From: JBBSTY01 sp038235385
GTDB taxonomy: Bacteria; Actinomycetota; Acidimicrobiia; Acidimicrobiales; Acidimicrobilacustridaceae
Direction: 5' to 3'
NCBI GenBank assembly: GCA_038235385.1
Contig: JBBSTY010000017.1
Location: forward strand, 1-39,948
DNA length: 39,948 bases
Shown here piece after piece: positions 39,411 to 39,948 of the stretch. The notes beneath the pieces were generated by a model, which was not told the DNA's origin, made no database searches, and saw only the letters and a list, made by a program, of their open reading frames with translations. The number at the start of each line of letters is the position of its first letter. The stretch's first letter is position 1. Position numbers and translations under genes: made by a program.

Positions 39411-39948
39411 GGTCCGACCGTCTCGAGCGGCCGAGCAGATCGGGAACGAGGCCGTCGGAGGTGGGGGACCGTGATCTCGATGGTCGCCCCGGCGCCGGCG
39501 CCGGCGTCGGTTCGCACCGCCACCGTGCCGCCGTGGGCCTCGGCGATGGCCGCGACGATGGGCAGACCGAGGCCGGTGCCGCTGACCCGCCGACGTACGG
39601 CGCGGTCGGTTCGGTCGAACAACGTGGGGAGATCCTCGGGGGCGAAGCCCGGGCCGTCGTCGCTCACGGCGAGCACCAGGTCGTCGTCTCGTGTGCTCGC
39701 GACGATGACGATCGGGTCGCCGTCGTCGGTGACGTGGACCGCGTTCTCGATCAGGTTCAACAGCGCCTGCGTGAGCCGGTGGCGGTCGGCGCGCACCAGT
39801 CCCGAGGTGCGCACCTGCACGTCCCAGGTCCGCGCGGCCATGCGGTCGGCCTTGCGGCCGAGGTCGGCCATGAACTCGGTGACGTCGATGTCGTCGATGG
39901 CCAGGAAGTCGGGCCGCTCGGATCGGGCGAGCACCCGGAGGTCGCTGA
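39407..39948 (-). CDS. Sensor histidine kinase, C-terminal part (cut by window end)
   Basis: Only the last 180 or so residues of the kinase are in the window; the frame is open to the edge (SDLRVLARSERPDFL), so the sensor, membrane helices and phosphoacceptor His are outside. The visible HATPase_c domain is complete: N box QALLNLIENAVHVT, G1 box VSDDGPGFAPEDLPTLFDR, and G2 box GTGLGLPIVAAIAEAHGGTVAV. The VLARSERPDFL segment is typical of the linker after the dimerisation helices. The stop overlaps the response regulator start by four bases. The protein is presumably membrane-bound, as for other OmpR-type pairs. Confidence 0.93.
   Translation of the reverse strand, partial: SDLRVLARSERPDFLAIDDIDVTEFMADLGRKADRMAARTWDVQVRTSGLVRADRHRLTQALLNLIENAVHVTDDGDPIVIVASTRDDDLVLAVSDDGPGFAPEDLPTLFDRTDRAVRRRVSGTGLGLPIVAAIAEAHGGTVAVRTDAGAGAGATIEITVPHLRRPRSRSARPLETVGP

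Overview
The window is about 40 kb of high-GC DNA, densely packed with genes on both strands. GTG starts, GC-rich third codon positions, a PbpA/MecA_N-type class B PBP, a ClpP2-like ClpP, several F420-dependent oxidoreductases, DUF6458 and DUF2142 membrane proteins and actinobacterial-style -10 elements (TACSNT) all point to an actinobacterium. An acidimicrobial relative is my best guess, but that is inference and not shown by any single marker. No prophage, insertion sequence, CRISPR array, tRNA or rRNA was recognised.

Layout. 1-1444: the 3' part of panB and a DUF192 lipoprotein. 1600-3631: the conserved operon rpsF-ssb-rpsR-rplI, closed by a strong hairpin; rpsR carries an unusual 73-residue tail. 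3632-5924: dnaB, preceded by a candidate DnaA box and three CCCAGGG elements and interrupted by a 219-residue intein without homing-endonuclease motifs. 6116-9883: a two-gene unit of a rhomboid-like/DUF2156 membrane protein and a membrane-anchored esterase, possibly making and removing aminoacyl lipids. 9897-11551: the 3' remnant of a CPA1 antiporter fused in frame behind marR, and marR divergent from a yceI-like gene across a perfect palindrome. 11644-14140: a small unknown protein and a class B PBP. 14169-18514 (minus strand): DUF937, a small membrane protein, a GlxA-type regulator, two F420-linked oxidoreductases and a methyltransferase. 18717-22813 (plus): a penicillin-acylase-type lipoprotein, another F420 LLM oxidoreductase and a thioesterase. 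22832-25704: ArsR and SRPBCC genes divergent from an orphan clpP over two identical-arm palindromes, then an acyltransferase-3. 25810-28153: a VOC protein, a candidate SRP-like RNA, an unknown anchored protein, a hairpin-rich gap and a two-helix membrane protein. 28310-30724: an orphan livG/livF-type ATPase pair and aqpZ. 30793-38746: two acyl-CoA dehydrogenases, an epoxide-hydrolase/D-aminoacylase-type operon divergent from TetR, and a DUF2142 membrane protein. 38751-39948: an OmpR-type two-component system, cut by the window end.

How it works together. The left third is housekeeping (pantothenate, ribosome, replication). The rest is accessory metabolism and envelope biology: lipid modification, peptidoglycan synthesis, F420 redox chemistry, acyl-CoA catabolism, and several small regulator-target pairs whose operators can be read directly. 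At least five genes have a TACSNT hexamer 6-8 nt before the start codon and no Shine-Dalgarno sequence, which suggests frequent leaderless transcription.
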